DNA of 64,000 bases from Spirosoma agri (GCF_010747415.1 NZ_JAAGNZ010000001.1:3596001-3660000), one strand, 5' to 3'. Positions 33,636 to 42,620 are shown, counted from the stretch's first letter. The notes: a model not told the origin generated them from the letters alone. Numbers and translations are program-made.

Positions 33636-33670
33636 GCGTTATTTCACTTAAAATTGATCCGACTTCTCGT

Positions 33671-34342
33671 ATGACCAAACCGCTCTATTCGTTGCTCTGC
33701 TTGTGTTTGCTTCAGGCTGTATCGTCTTTTGGTCAGGGAAAATTATCGGTTTCGGCGGCCATTACTCCCCTGTATGTTAATACGGCCTACTCGCGCTTTT
33801 ATCTGTATCCCGACAGCGATGGAGCAATCGTTGAACCCATATACATGAACGGCACCGTTGGTTCGGTTGGCTACGTAGCGGGTGCCACGGCTTATTACAC
33901 TTACGCCCCCGGCTGGTCAGTAGCCGCTGGCATCTGGTATCGCTATTTACCAACTCAAGTTGCCCGCTCGCCACTGGCGGGCGAAGGCACTACCAGCATC
34001 CGCAGTCGGGCCATTCGCATTCCGCTCATGCTTAATTTCCGGTCGTCGGCAAAAAAACTATCGCCCTATTACACCCTCGGCGTACTGATCGATATACCTT
34101 TTTCGTCGCGGGTGGTTGCCGTGCGGGATGATATGCCCACGCAGAAACTTCGGCTAAGTCCTGATCCCGGCCCACAATTTAGTGCCATGATCGGAGCGGG
34201 TGCTGTTTATCAGATTGACCCAACGCTTGCGCTGACCGTACAACCAACTGCTACCTATCGGTTAGGCCGCTTCGGTGGTTCTCACACGGATAAGCGCACC
34301 TACGAACTGGGCCTGCAAACTCAGTTGATCTATTCTTTCTGA
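33671..34342 (+). CDS. Outer-membrane beta-barrel-like protein
   Basis: Starting at ATG 33671 (MTKPLYSLLCLCLLQAVSSF) gives 223 residues with a signal peptide ending at FGQ. The mature chain alternates hydrophobic and polar residues and is rich in Tyr, Gly and Arg, with strand-like segments ending in QLIYSF, the typical C-terminal Phe of outer-membrane barrels. It resembles 8-stranded OmpA-like or PorT-type barrels of Bacteroidota. The function is unknown. Confidence 0.7.
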   Translation: MTKPLYSLLCLCLLQAVSSFGQGKLSVSAAITPLYVNTAYSRFYLYPDSDGAIVEPIYMNGTVGSVGYVAGATAYYTYAPGWSVAAGIWYRYLPTQVARSPLAGEGTTSIRSRAIRIPLMLNFRSSAKKLSPYYTLGVLIDIPFSSRVVAVRDDMPTQKLRLSPDPGPQFSAMIGAGAVYQIDPTLALTVQPTATYRLGRFGGSHTDKRTYELGLQTQLIYSF

Positions 34343-34420
34343 CCACCTGCTTACTGGATCAGGTCAATACCATTCACACTTCGGGACCGATTTCATACAA
34401 CTGACCGGTGCTACTAACGA

Positions 34421-35563
34421 ATGAACTCATCTACCCAACCATTGAACAGACTATACGTTTGGTGCTTCCTAAATCTCTTGACGGTTCAGCTCGCCAGCGC
34501 TCAATCGGCGTTAACAACCGCTAAACTGCATCGGCTGGATCAACGCATCACGCAACTAATGGATAGCGCCCATGTGCCCGGTCTGTCCATAGCGATCATT
34601 CAGAGCGGTAAAGTGGTGTACACGAAGGGATATGGACTGACAAAGGCCGACTCGACGCAGCCGGTTACCCCAGCCACCGTGTTTGAAGCGGCCTCATTAA
34701 CTAAACCCGTGTTTGCGTATGCCGTTCTGCAACTGGTTGAGGAAGGCAAACTCGACCTCGACAAGCCACTGTATACGTACCTCCCCTATTCGGATGTGGC
34801 TGACGATGAACGCTATCAGCAATTGACCGCCCGCATGGTGCTCAGTCATCGGTCCGGTTTTCCGAACTGGCGTAACGATAGACAATCCCCCCACCTGTCG
34901 CTGTTATTTCCGCCCGGCAAACGATTCAGCTATTCGGGCGAAGGGTTCGTTTACCTGCAAAAAGTAGTCGAAAAAATTACGAACCAGCCTATTAATGAGC
35001 TCATGGAGGAACGGGTTCTGAAACCGCTGGGCATGACTAAAAGTGGATTCGTCTGGAAACCCTCCTTTGCAGCCAACGTGGCCCAACCACATAATGAGTC
35101 CGGGGAAACCGAACCCAAATACAAACCTCAGCAGGCAAACATGGCTTATTCGATGCACACCACCGCCAGCGATTATGCGCGATTTATTCTGGCTATTGTC
35201 AACAATAAGGGTTTGAAACCAGCTACCGTCGATCAGATGCTAAGCCCGCAAAGCCAGTTACCGAAGCGATTTGCAGACTCCACCACACTGGCACCTGACC
35301 TATTCTGGGGATTGGGTTTCGGACTAGAGCGCACACCAAAAGCGACCTACTTCTGGCACTGGGGCGACAACGGCGCGTTTAAATGCTACGTTGCGGCCAA
35401 TCGTAGTCGGAAGGATGCTGTAATCTATTTTGCGAATGGATCGAATGGTCTGGACTTCGCCGACGAAATATTGACGCAGACCCTTGGTGGTTACCATCCG
35501 GCCTTCGGCTTTTTAGGCATAAACTGGCGGGAAGAAGTCCGCAAACGAACGCAAGCTAAGTAA
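34421..35563 (+). CDS. Serine hydrolase of the beta-lactamase/class C family
   Basis: The 380-residue secreted protein has a signal-like N-terminus. The catalytic SxxK is in EAASLTKPVFAYAV (about residues 91-94, Ser and Lys), the second motif is YSGEGFVYLQ (YxG instead of YxN), and the third block is HWGDNGAF (HxG instead of KTG). This is the Beta-lactamase (PF00144) pattern shared with esterases and D-aminopeptidases. Whether it acts on beta-lactams, peptides or esters cannot be told. It is monocistronic. Confidence 0.85.
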   Translation: MNSSTQPLNRLYVWCFLNLLTVQLASAQSALTTAKLHRLDQRITQLMDSAHVPGLSIAIIQSGKVVYTKGYGLTKADSTQPVTPATVFEAASLTKPVFAYAVLQLVEEGKLDLDKPLYTYLPYSDVADDERYQQLTARMVLSHRSGFPNWRNDRQSPHLSLLFPPGKRFSYSGEGFVYLQKVVEKITNQPINELMEERVLKPLGMTKSGFVWKPSFAANVAQPHNESGETEPKYKPQQANMAYSMHTTASDYARFILAIVNNKGLKPATVDQMLSPQSQLPKRFADSTTLAPDLFWGLGFGLERTPKATYFWHWGDNGAFKCYVAANRSRKDAVIYFANGSNGLDFADEILTQTLGGYHPAFGFLGINWREEVRKRTQAK

Positions 35564-35618
35564 CGCGGGTGGCAACCCGCAACAGTCTATCAGGCGAGCT
35601 ACTACCCTTTTTACATGT

Positions 35619-36374
35619 TCAACTCAGTAACAACTTATTTTCTTGCAGCCATCGCGTCCGGTAGGCGTTCATTGCGGTACGTCCCAGCTGACTAACCAAC
35701 TGATAATTGGCGACAATGCCCACCGCAGCACCGATACCAGGAATCAGCTGCGCCATTTTGACCAGATCGATGTAATCGCGGTACTCCTGCTGAAACGTTA
35801 GCCAGTCGAACTGGTTGATGTCATCCGGTAACTGGCGGCTGTGTTCGGGCCAGTCGGTAATAAATTCGTAGACGGCCTGCCGACGCTCCTGACTCGAAAA
35901 GGCTAGCTGGAAAACATAAAGAATATAGACCCGTTCGCGGTAATCGCGGGACGAATAGCCGTAGAGTGCGGCAATCTCAAACAGTAATTTCATTTTCAGG
36001 CCAAGCAGCAACGGGAAATCGGCCAGCCCGAGCAACAGCCCGCCCGCTCCCGTTACCCCTCCTTCGGCCGCACTGGCTTTCCGGTAAAAGTTGATCCGGC
36101 TGACGACTTTTGCTTCCCGTTGCGGCAACGTCAGACCAGGTTCCGGCAGGCGATTCAGTAAGTCGGCACCGAATAGAACGGCCCGCGTCATCTGTTTAAT
36201 GGTAGCCGTAATAACCTGGTGGATACGCCGGGGAATGATCCGATTAATCCGGCGCTGCACGGACGTAGAGAGCCTTCCCAGGGCCGATGGCGGCTTTTGC
36301 ATAGCCTGTTGCCAGCGGACCAATTCGGTTCGAACAGTGTCCTGATAGGGGGTCATAGTGGGTGTTTTTGGCAA
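35619..36374 (-). CDS. EcsC family protein
   Basis: The protein has 251 residues (or 245 from ATG 36356). It matches the EcsC family in the segments GGVTGAGGLLLGLADFPLLL, YGYSSRDYRERVYILYVFQL and a final GAAVGIVANYQLVSQLGRTA. Amphipathic and glycine-rich hydrophobic helices suggest peripheral or partial membrane association. In Bacillus EcsC sits with an ABC transporter, but here it stands alone between envelope genes. Function in Bacteroidota is unknown. Confidence 0.8.
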   Translation of the reverse strand: MPKTPTMTPYQDTVRTELVRWQQAMQKPPSALGRLSTSVQRRINRIIPRRIHQVITATIKQMTRAVLFGADLLNRLPEPGLTLPQREAKVVSRINFYRKASAAEGGVTGAGGLLLGLADFPLLLGLKMKLLFEIAALYGYSSRDYRERVYILYVFQLAFSSQERRQAVYEFITDWPEHSRQLPDDINQFDWLTFQQEYRDYIDLVKMAQLIPGIGAAVGIVANYQLVSQLGRTAMNAYRTRWLQENKLLLS

Positions 36375-36462
36375 AAAGATAGTACTTTAGCGAATTAAAA
36401 AACGCCAAATCGAGTTTTAGTCGTACATTTCCTTACAAAATACCAACACCCCGCTTGTACTT

Positions 36463-37185
36463 ATGAATAAAGTCGTTTGGCTTCTGGCCGTGCTTGTTCT
36501 CACTTATTTTGCAAGTACCGGATTCAAATCTACGCGCGTCGTTGTCGCTACATCAACTGCGGCAAAAGCTGCTCCAAAGGAAAAGCGATTTGCCAAGCTG
36601 GATGTCTATGAACAACTCAATCTGGCACAGTCTGGTTTACAGAAAAGTGTATTTGAGTATGCGATGCGGGGCTGGCAAAAAACAGACACCACCAAATCGG
36701 TCATCTCAATCGTCGATCTGAGTCAGCCATCGACAAAAAAACGGCTCTATGTCGTTGACCTTGCCAGCAAAAAACTCCTGTTCAACACCTACGTTTCGCA
36801 CGGTCGTAACTCCGGTGATCTGGTTCCCAATCAGTTCTCCAATACCAATTCGTCGTTTCAGAGCAGCCTGGGTTTTTACCAGACGCTCAACACGTACATG
36901 GGCAAACATGGTCTGTCGCTGCAATTGAAGGGACTGGAAAAAGGCTTCAACGACAATGTGTATAACCGCAACATTGTGCTGCACGGTGCCGATTACGTAT
37001 GCGAAGCGTTTATCCGTAAAACCGGTCGTCTGGGTCGTAGTCAGGGTTGCCCGGCAGTGCCATACGAGTTGTCAAAACCAATTATCGAAGCGGTGAAAGG
37101 CGGTACCTGCCTGTTCGTTTACTCGCCCGACCCGAATTATCTGAATCAGTCGACGTTCCTGACCAACGCGCTGGCCTCTTTGTAG
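36463..37185 (+). CDS. Murein L,D-transpeptidase catalytic domain protein
   Basis: The 240-residue protein has an N-terminal membrane/signal segment and a YkuD_2-type domain at about residues 80-215. The catalytic site is GRSQGCPAVPYE (Cys) with His in IVLHGAD. The domain YVSHGRNSGD also matches. It would form or edit 3-3 cross-links or attach proteins to peptidoglycan. A second, different L,D-transpeptidase gene follows on the opposite strand, convergent with it. Confidence 0.85.
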   Translation: MNKVVWLLAVLVLTYFASTGFKSTRVVVATSTAAKAAPKEKRFAKLDVYEQLNLAQSGLQKSVFEYAMRGWQKTDTTKSVISIVDLSQPSTKKRLYVVDLASKKLLFNTYVSHGRNSGDLVPNQFSNTNSSFQSSLGFYQTLNTYMGKHGLSLQLKGLEKGFNDNVYNRNIVLHGADYVCEAFIRKTGRLGRSQGCPAVPYELSKPIIEAVKGGTCLFVYSPDPNYLNQSTFLTNALASL

Positions 37186-37323
37186 AACTGCTCTCCGTTC
37201 GGCTCGAAGCTCATTCGGCAATCGGAAACGGTAAGTAATAATGCTTCATAACCGTACCAAACTAATCAGAACGAACTGACCACTGGTTGCGGCCATCTAC
37301 GTATCTATAGTTGATTTGAGTTG

Positions 37324-37368
37324 ATAGCCCGTATCATTCGATTGCGAACGATACGGGCGCTATTTTTT
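37324..37368 (+). terminator. Terminator of the YkuD_2-type gene
   Basis: Stem GCCCGTATC/GATACGGGC with a 14-base loop, followed by T6. Confidence 0.85.
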
Positions 37369-37420
37369 GTGGCTGGTATGGTAGCGAGCGACGTGCCCAG
37401 AACAGGTCCGATCGATGGCT

Positions 37421-37475
37421 AATAAATAAACTGCGGGGTAAGGCCATATAAAGTTTATGGTTTTACCCCGCAGTT
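37421..37475 (-). terminator. Terminator of the L,D-transpeptidase gene on the minus strand
   Basis: Stem AACTGCGGGGTAA/TTACCCCGCAGTT (13 bases) with a second inner CCATA/TATGG pairing. On the minus strand a T/A-rich tail (TATTTATT) follows. Confidence 0.7.
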
Positions 37476-37497
37476 GACAATCGGCTGACTGGATTAC

Positions 37498-38712
37498 TCA
37501 GTTGCCGAGCCCATACACATCGTTGTAAAAGTGTAGTCGCCCAGCTGCGTCAACGTCCGCAATGTTGTAGGTAATGAAGACCGGAAACCGTTTAGGAATG
37601 GCCAGCGTCTGCGGCTTCTGATCGATCAGGCAGCGATTCATGAAACCAGCATCGAACGTTTGCTTACCAAGAACAAAATTGGCTAACTCAACAGGCTTCT
37701 GTACCCGCACACACCCGTGACTGCGCCAGCGGTCGTCAGAAAGCGTAAATATGTCGCGACCGTTGGTATCGTGAAGATAGATAGCCAGCGGATTTTCCAG
37801 ATCGAATTTGATCAAGCCAAGCGAGTTGTCGCAACCCGATGCCTGCCGAATGCGGTACGGAAAATTCGTCTCGGACAGACTTTCCCAGTCAATCTCGTCG
37901 GGGTCCACTTCACGATCCCGGCTATCCAGCACCTGCAAATTCTGACTTGACAGAAACGACACGTTTTTCTGGATTTTGGGCAGCATTTCTTTGGTGGCAA
38001 TACTTTTTGGAACATTCCAGTATGGATACGCCACAATGTCCTTGATGTAGGTTGTCATGCAAGGCGTCCGCTTGTCTTTCTTGCCCGCAACTACTTTCAT
38101 CGGTAAGAACCGCTGTCCCTTCCGGTCAAAGACGTTCAACTCGCCCGCCGGAATGTTGACCACAACGAATTTGTCCGGGTCGAACCGGTTGATATAGCGA
38201 TAAAAATTAAGCGTCTGTCGAATCAGCCGCAGCGAATCGGCAACGGCGGGACTGCCTTTCCCCTGGCTCCGCAACCGGCTGTAATGCTTCACCAACTGAT
38301 TATAGGGTGTAAATGACAGATCGCGGGTCAGGTCGGTGGCCGAAAAAGCCGTGTCCATTTTCGCAACCCACGAAGAGTCTATCGCTTCGGGAAGACCACT
38401 AAACTCAATACGGGATGGCTTCTTTCCGTAGCGCACCTCCATCATCAACTGAGCCGCTTTTTTAGTAATCTCATCGATAGCCATTGTGCCCGTAACCGCA
38501 TAACGACTCGTATCGATACCCACTGAGTCGGCGTATTGGCACACCTGATGCAGGCTTTGCTTCGCCTGAGCAAGTGACTGGGCCGCTTGTTGCTGATCCT
38601 GTTTTGCTACCTGCTTTTTTTGCTGCCACGTTACTAGTTCGCGGCCAACGAAGAACAAAACTATTAATCCGGCCAATACGGCCACGCCAATCCAAATTTT
38701 CCGATTTTCCAT
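37498..38712 (-). CDS. L,D-transpeptidase family protein (YcbB-like)
   Basis: The 404-residue protein has an N-terminal membrane helix (about residues 6-25), a Gln/Lys-rich coil, and a YkuD catalytic domain toward the C-terminus. The active site HDTNGRDIF...SHGCVRVQKP (Cys of SHGCVRV near residue 333) fits the HxxxxxSxGCxR motif. The long N-terminal half suggests a YcbB/LdtD-like enzyme that makes 3-3 cross-links, though the peptidoglycan-binding domain is not clearly recognisable. Confidence 0.85.
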   Translation of the reverse strand: MENRKIWIGVAVLAGLIVLFFVGRELVTWQQKKQVAKQDQQQAAQSLAQAKQSLHQVCQYADSVGIDTSRYAVTGTMAIDEITKKAAQLMMEVRYGKKPSRIEFSGLPEAIDSSWVAKMDTAFSATDLTRDLSFTPYNQLVKHYSRLRSQGKGSPAVADSLRLIRQTLNFYRYINRFDPDKFVVVNIPAGELNVFDRKGQRFLPMKVVAGKKDKRTPCMTTYIKDIVAYPYWNVPKSIATKEMLPKIQKNVSFLSSQNLQVLDSRDREVDPDEIDWESLSETNFPYRIRQASGCDNSLGLIKFDLENPLAIYLHDTNGRDIFTLSDDRWRSHGCVRVQKPVELANFVLGKQTFDAGFMNRCLIDQKPQTLAIPKRFPVFITYNIADVDAAGRLHFYNDVYGLGN

Positions 38713-38897
38713 TTTTCGTTGAGTGTAGTATCATTTTAAACACAGAACCTCCCGTTTAGGTTATTAGCGCCCGAATCTATTTCACCTTAAATACAAAACA
38801 TACGCAACAGGATTGTCCGTTGAGCGACGAATTTGGCTATTAATCCTTTTCGGCTGAGCTAGCTGACCTGTGCGCCTACGTCTGGTTTGCACGAAAC

Positions 38898-38933
38898 AAA
38901 AACTCCGCCAATCCTGCTATAGAATTGGCGGAG
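38898..38933 (-). terminator. Terminator of the fasciclin gene
   Basis: On the minus strand CTCCGCCAAT and ATTGGCGGAG pair around an 11-base loop and T5 follows. Confidence 0.85.
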
Positions 38934-38957
38934 CCTGATAAAACTCGTTTTTATAGT

Positions 38958-39563
38958 CTATTTGCCAGCTGCTGGCATCAACACTGTATCAATTGAATGG
39001 ACAATCCCGTTGGTTGCTTCAACATCGGCCGCATTGACCGTAGCCGTATTACCTGCTCCGTCAGTAATCGTCACAGTATCGCCCTGTTTGCCAACGGTCA
39101 GCGTACCACCGGTCACGGTTTTAAGCTTTTGACCATCCTGCAACTGAGCGGATGTCAGCTTGCCTTTGACGACATGATAGGCCAGCAGTTTGGTAAGTTT
39201 TGCCTTTGACGCTGGTTGCAGAAGCCCATCGACAGTACCGGCTGGTAATTTATTGAAAGCCTCATTGGTTGGGGCAAAAACGGTATAGGGGCCTTTGCCA
39301 GCGGCCTGCTCGGTTAACCCTGACACGCGCAAAGCCCGGAACAAAATGGTATGATCGCCCGACTTTGCCGCGCTGATTGCCAGATCTTTTCCGGTAGAAA
39401 CGCCTGATTTCAGGTTGTTTCCGGGCATACCCAGGTTACTCGCTGTTGCGGGCTGAGCTGCTGTCGTCTGGTTGTTCTGATTGTCCTGAGCGTTGGTAGT
39501 TGCGTTGACGCCAATAAGTAGAGCGAATGCAATCGCCCAGCCGAAACTCGATTTCGTAGTCAT
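38958..39563 (-). CDS. Fasciclin domain secreted protein
   Basis: Starting at ATG 39563 (MTTKSSFGWAIAFALLIG) gives 201 residues with a signal peptide ending at TNAQ. A single FAS1 domain covers about residues 60-200. Its H1 motif is GPYTVFAPTNEAFNKLP, followed by LAYHVVKGKL, and the H2 motif TNGIVHSIDTVLMP closes it. FAS1 proteins are cell-surface adhesins. The Gln/Asn-rich stretch before the domain is a linker. It is monocistronic with a good terminator. Confidence 0.9.
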   Translation of the reverse strand: MTTKSSFGWAIAFALLIGVNATTNAQDNQNNQTTAAQPATASNLGMPGNNLKSGVSTGKDLAISAAKSGDHTILFRALRVSGLTEQAAGKGPYTVFAPTNEAFNKLPAGTVDGLLQPASKAKLTKLLAYHVVKGKLTSAQLQDGQKLKTVTGGTLTVGKQGDTVTITDGAGNTATVNAADVEATNGIVHSIDTVLMPAAGK

Positions 39564-39850
39564 ATGTTGGGTATAGATGGTGAATACTAATCGACTCATT
39601 CGATCGAACAAGCCCCAATGCCACACGCATCAGTTTTTGAAAAACGCAGCAATTCGGCAAATGTTTCGTGAGCGGTAGCTTTTAGCGCAGAAAACGAAGT
39701 AACTTTTCCGGGTAAGGACTCAACCAGCAAAATGCACGTGTACTTAACCGCTTCACATTTCTTCACTATGGATAAATTTATTTTCAACAGGAAGAGCCAA
39801 CTTTGCATTTCGATTGTTTCTAATCAAAAACCAATCGGACGTTAATTACT

Positions 39851-40318
39851 ATGCAAATCTCGAACGACAAAGTCGCTGCCATCCATTATACCCTTCGTGA
39901 TGATGCAGGCAACATCCTGGATTCGAGCCAGGAACGTGACCCGCTCTTTTATCTTCATGGCAAGGGTAACCTCATTCCAGGTATGGAAGAAGGGCTGGAA
40001 GGAAAAGCTAAAGGCGATAAAGCAGTTATAGATGTCGCACCCGAAAAGGGCTACGGCAAACGCAATCCCCAACTTATTCAGGAAGTGCCCATCTCCGCAT
40101 TTGGCGGGCAGAAAATTGAAGTGGGCATGCAGTTCGAAACGAATCAGGGCGAACTGATCACGGTGACGAACGTAACCCCGGACACGGTAACGGTCGATGG
40201 TAACCATCCACTAGCCGACCAGAATCTGCATTTCGACGTTGAAGTTATAGACGTTCGTGATGCCACTTCTGACGAGCTGGCCCACGGACACGTTCATGGT
40301 CCCGGCGGTCATCACTAA
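39851..40318 (+). CDS. FKBP-type peptidyl-prolyl isomerase (SlyD-like)
   Basis: The 155-residue protein matches the SlyD branch. The FKBP part opens VAAIHYTLRDDAGNILDSS, followed by FYLHGKGNLIPGMEEGLEGK. The insert-in-flap domain DKAVIDVAPEKGYGKRNPQL follows, and the tail HGHVHGPGGHH is a short metal-binding His/Gly region. It isomerises prolyl bonds and acts as a chaperone; the His tail could bind Ni as in E. coli SlyD but is much shorter. It is cytoplasmic (no signal peptide). Confidence 0.88.
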   Translation: MQISNDKVAAIHYTLRDDAGNILDSSQERDPLFYLHGKGNLIPGMEEGLEGKAKGDKAVIDVAPEKGYGKRNPQLIQEVPISAFGGQKIEVGMQFETNQGELITVTNVTPDTVTVDGNHPLADQNLHFDVEVIDVRDATSDELAHGHVHGPGGHH

Positions 40319-40357
40319 TTGCCGGTGACGGGAGAAAATCAGTATTTGGACACAAAA

Positions 40358-40425
40358 TTGTGGGCTTCCAGCTTCCCGTAGCGGGCGAATTAATTCGCCC
40401 GCTACGGGAAGCTGGAAGCCCACAA
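40358..40425. repeat. Isolated REP palindrome with long perfect arms
   Basis: A perfect 68-bp palindrome centred on the same core as the RAYT-linked REPs (GCGGGCGAATTAATTCGC and completion). The outer 22-base arms, TTGTGGGCTTCCAGCTTCCC with the next bases and complement, differ from every other copy. It is 16.5 kb from the RAYT unit and lies between the FKBP gene and the 41-residue protein gene, about 39 bases after the former. Confidence 0.88.
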
Positions 40426-40472
40426 ATACAGAATTTATAAACCAGAGCTTACCCCAATTGCTCATTTATCAG

Positions 40473-40598
40473 CTACTTCGAAAAGACTCCCTTCGCGATC
40501 AGGTACGGAATCAGTAGCCAGAGTAGACCCTTGATCAGAAAAAAGAAGAAGCCCAGCCAACCCACGCGCTTGAGCCATAGTTTGAACCGCTCGTTCAT
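40473..40598 (-). CDS. Small hydrophobic membrane protein, 41 residues
   Basis: An ATG at 40598 opens a 41-residue frame: MNERFKLWLKRVGW followed by a hydrophobic stretch rich in Phe, Leu and Ile (LGFFFFLIKGLLWLLIPY), ending AKGVFSK. The basic N-terminus and one long hydrophobic helix fit a small single-pass inner-membrane protein. Similar tiny proteins recur in Cytophagales as far as I recall, which I could not check. It lies between the REP element and the divergent sua5 gene. Coding status rests on the amphipathic pattern and the clean start and stop. Confidence 0.6.
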   Translation of the reverse strand: MNERFKLWLKRVGWLGFFFFLIKGLLWLLIPYLIAKGVFSK

Positions 40599-40725
40599 GG
40601 CTTTAGTTTTTTGGGTAAAGATAACCACGAATGCGGTGTAGGTGCTACCCCTGCCGGGTATTGTTACGAATAGAACGCATTACGATCCAGTAAAGTCAAC
40701 ACCGTATCTGTGTACAAAATCTTCG

Positions 40726-40733
40726 TACCTTTG
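40726..40733 (+). promoter_or_regulatory. -7 box giving a near-leaderless sua5 transcript
   Basis: TACCTTTG matches TAnnTTTG and ends 5 bases before the ATG at 40739. Initiation about 7 bases downstream of the box would fall at or next to the start codon. No clear TTTG at -33. Confidence 0.5.
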
Positions 40734-40738
40734 CGGCC

Positions 40739-41692
40739 ATGACCCAGATTGGCGCAGATATTCGAGTTGCAGCCGCGTATCTACAAGCAGGAAATGTCGT
40801 CGGGATTCCGACAGAAACAGTATATGGGCTAGCTGGCAATGCCCTCAATCCGGACGCGGTCCTGACTATTTTCAGGGTAAAAAATCGCCCGGCCTTCGAC
40901 CCTCTCATTGTCCACACGGATTCACTGGCTAAGGTAGAGCAGGTTGTTACGGACATTCCCGAGCCCGCCCGACGCCTTGCCGAACAGTTCTGGCCGGGTC
41001 CACTAACGCTTCTTTTGCCCAAACAGGATCAAATTCCGGACCTGACTACATCGGGCTTGCCGACGGTTGCCGTTCGTATTCCGAACCATCCGTTGACGCT
41101 GGCTTTGCTGCGATCACTCGATTTTCCACTGGCGGCTCCCAGCGCGAATCCATTCGGTTACATCAGCCCAACCACGGCGCAGCACGTTGCCGATCAGCTA
41201 GGCGATCAGGTTCCCTACATTCTGGATGGTGGTCCGGCTAGTGTTGGCCTTGAGTCGACGATTATTGGTTTCGAAGCCGGTAAAGCGACTGTCTTTCGGC
41301 TGGGCGGTATGGCGTTGGAAGACATCGAACGCGTCATCGGGCCGGTAAACGTTCGTACGCATTCGACCTCTAACCCCAAAGCACCCGGTATGCTGAGCAG
41401 TCATTACGCTCCGCGAAAACCGCTTATCCTCCTACAGCCGGGCGAAAGTCCCCAGCCTGATGCCAAAGCGGGTGCGCTTGTGTTCCGTGAACCCTTCGGC
41501 GGTATTCGATCCGACAATCAGCGGGTACTCTCCCCTACCGGCGATCTGAACGAAGCGGCCAAGAATCTTTTTGCGCACTTACGAGCACTGGATTCGCTGC
41601 CCGTAGACATCATTTATGCCGAACCGCTGCCCAATCAGGGGTTAGGCTGGGCCATGAACGACCGGCTAAGACGGGCTTCTGTGCAGCACTAA
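40739..41692 (+). CDS. L-threonylcarbamoyladenylate synthase (Sua5 type)
   Basis: The 317-residue protein has the YrdC/TsaC catalytic domain (about residues 1-200) with GIPTETVYGLAG and KNRPAFDPLIVH, plus a C-terminal Sua5 domain (about 220-317). It makes threonylcarbamoyl-AMP from threonine, bicarbonate and ATP for t6A37 of ANN-decoding tRNAs. The KxR/SxN-like residues of the active site appear as R...S and SAPSANPFGYISPTTAQHV. It converges on the PLP-enzyme gene with a 16-base gap. Confidence 0.92.
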   Translation: MTQIGADIRVAAAYLQAGNVVGIPTETVYGLAGNALNPDAVLTIFRVKNRPAFDPLIVHTDSLAKVEQVVTDIPEPARRLAEQFWPGPLTLLLPKQDQIPDLTTSGLPTVAVRIPNHPLTLALLRSLDFPLAAPSANPFGYISPTTAQHVADQLGDQVPYILDGGPASVGLESTIIGFEAGKATVFRLGGMALEDIERVIGPVNVRTHSTSNPKAPGMLSSHYAPRKPLILLQPGESPQPDAKAGALVFREPFGGIRSDNQRVLSPTGDLNEAAKNLFAHLRALDSLPVDIIYAEPLPNQGLGWAMNDRLRRASVQH

Positions 41693-41708
41693 TTTTGTGA
41701 GCCGTTTT

Positions 41709-42620
41709 CTAATCCAGCTCACTGCTTCTACCCTGCAACCCACCCGTGTGGACCGCTACCACTGTGGCACCAGCGGGGAAATAGCCCTGACGAGCCAGCT
41801 CATAAATACCATACAACATCTTGCCGGTATAGACCTGCTCGATCCGGATACCGGTTTTCCGCTCGAATGTTCGGATAAATTCAAGTAATGCGGGCGTTGT
41901 TTTGGCATAACCCCCAAACGAATAGCCCGTTTGCAGCCGGAAATTTTCGGGTAACGGGTCAACGAAAGGCAACTGAAACGTTGGTGCGTTCAACGCCAGA
42001 AACCCTAAAACAGTCGTAGCTGGTGTGGCCGACCGGATCAGGCCCATCACCGTTCCACCCGTTCCAACCGGGCAGCAAACGTAATCGGGCATATAACCTA
42101 ACTGAGCCCTTAGTTCGGGGATAATCTCGGCGGTACCGCGCACGGCTAATTCATTCGTACCACCCTCCGGCAGCACGTAGCATGGCCCAAATCGGTTAAT
42201 CAGCGCCTTGATAAACGGTGGCTCATCTTTCCGACGGTACTCCACCCGACTTACGAAATGAAGCTGCATACCACACGCTTCGCAGAATTGCAGCGTCGGG
42301 TTTCTGGGCCTATTCGCCAACTCCTCACCCCGAACGATCCCAATCGTAGTAAAGCCAAACACCTGTCCAGCGGCAGCGGTGGCATATAAGTGATTGGAGT
42401 AAGCCCCACCGAACGTCAATAAGGTTTTCAAACCCCGCTGCTGCGCGGCTAGCAAATTATACGTCAACTTGCGCCATTTATTTCCAGACACCTGCGGATG
42501 CAATAGATCATCCCGTTTCAGAAACAGCCGGATGGCAACGGGTTCGGGGAATGGATCGGCCAGTAGCTGAACTGGTGAGTTACCAGCTAATTCGGCGAGT
42601 TGCCGGGCAAGTTCGGCCAT
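41709..42620 (-). CDS. ACC deaminase / D-cysteine desulfhydrase family PLP enzyme
   Basis: Starting at ATG 42620 (MAELARQLAELAGNSPVQ) gives 303 residues, shorter than the frame extending to 42881, whose extra part overlaps the divergent rluD gene region and has no homology features. The PLP lysine is in SGNKWRKLTYNLL, followed by TFGGAYSNHLYATAAAG and the PEGGTNELAV and GTGGTVMGL loops. The family splits 1-aminocyclopropane-1-carboxylate or D-cysteine. No acdR-type regulator is nearby, so desulfhydrase activity is the more modest guess. Confidence 0.82.
   Translation of the reverse strand: MAELARQLAELAGNSPVQLLADPFPEPVAIRLFLKRDDLLHPQVSGNKWRKLTYNLLAAQQRGLKTLLTFGGAYSNHLYATAAAGQVFGFTTIGIVRGEELANRPRNPTLQFCEACGMQLHFVSRVEYRRKDEPPFIKALINRFGPCYVLPEGGTNELAVRGTAEIIPELRAQLGYMPDYVCCPVGTGGTVMGLIRSATPATTVLGFLALNAPTFQLPFVDPLPENFRLQTGYSFGGYAKTTPALLEFIRTFERKTGIRIEQVYTGKMLYGIYELARQGYFPAGATVVAVHTGGLQGRSSELD

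Larger units (their letters stand above)
37186..37497. other. Noncoding gap between the two L,D-transpeptidase genes
   Basis: The 312-base gap between convergent genes holds two separate terminator-like hairpins, at 37324-37368 for the plus-strand gene and at 37429-37475 for the minus-strand gene. No ORF is convincing. Confidence 0.6.
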
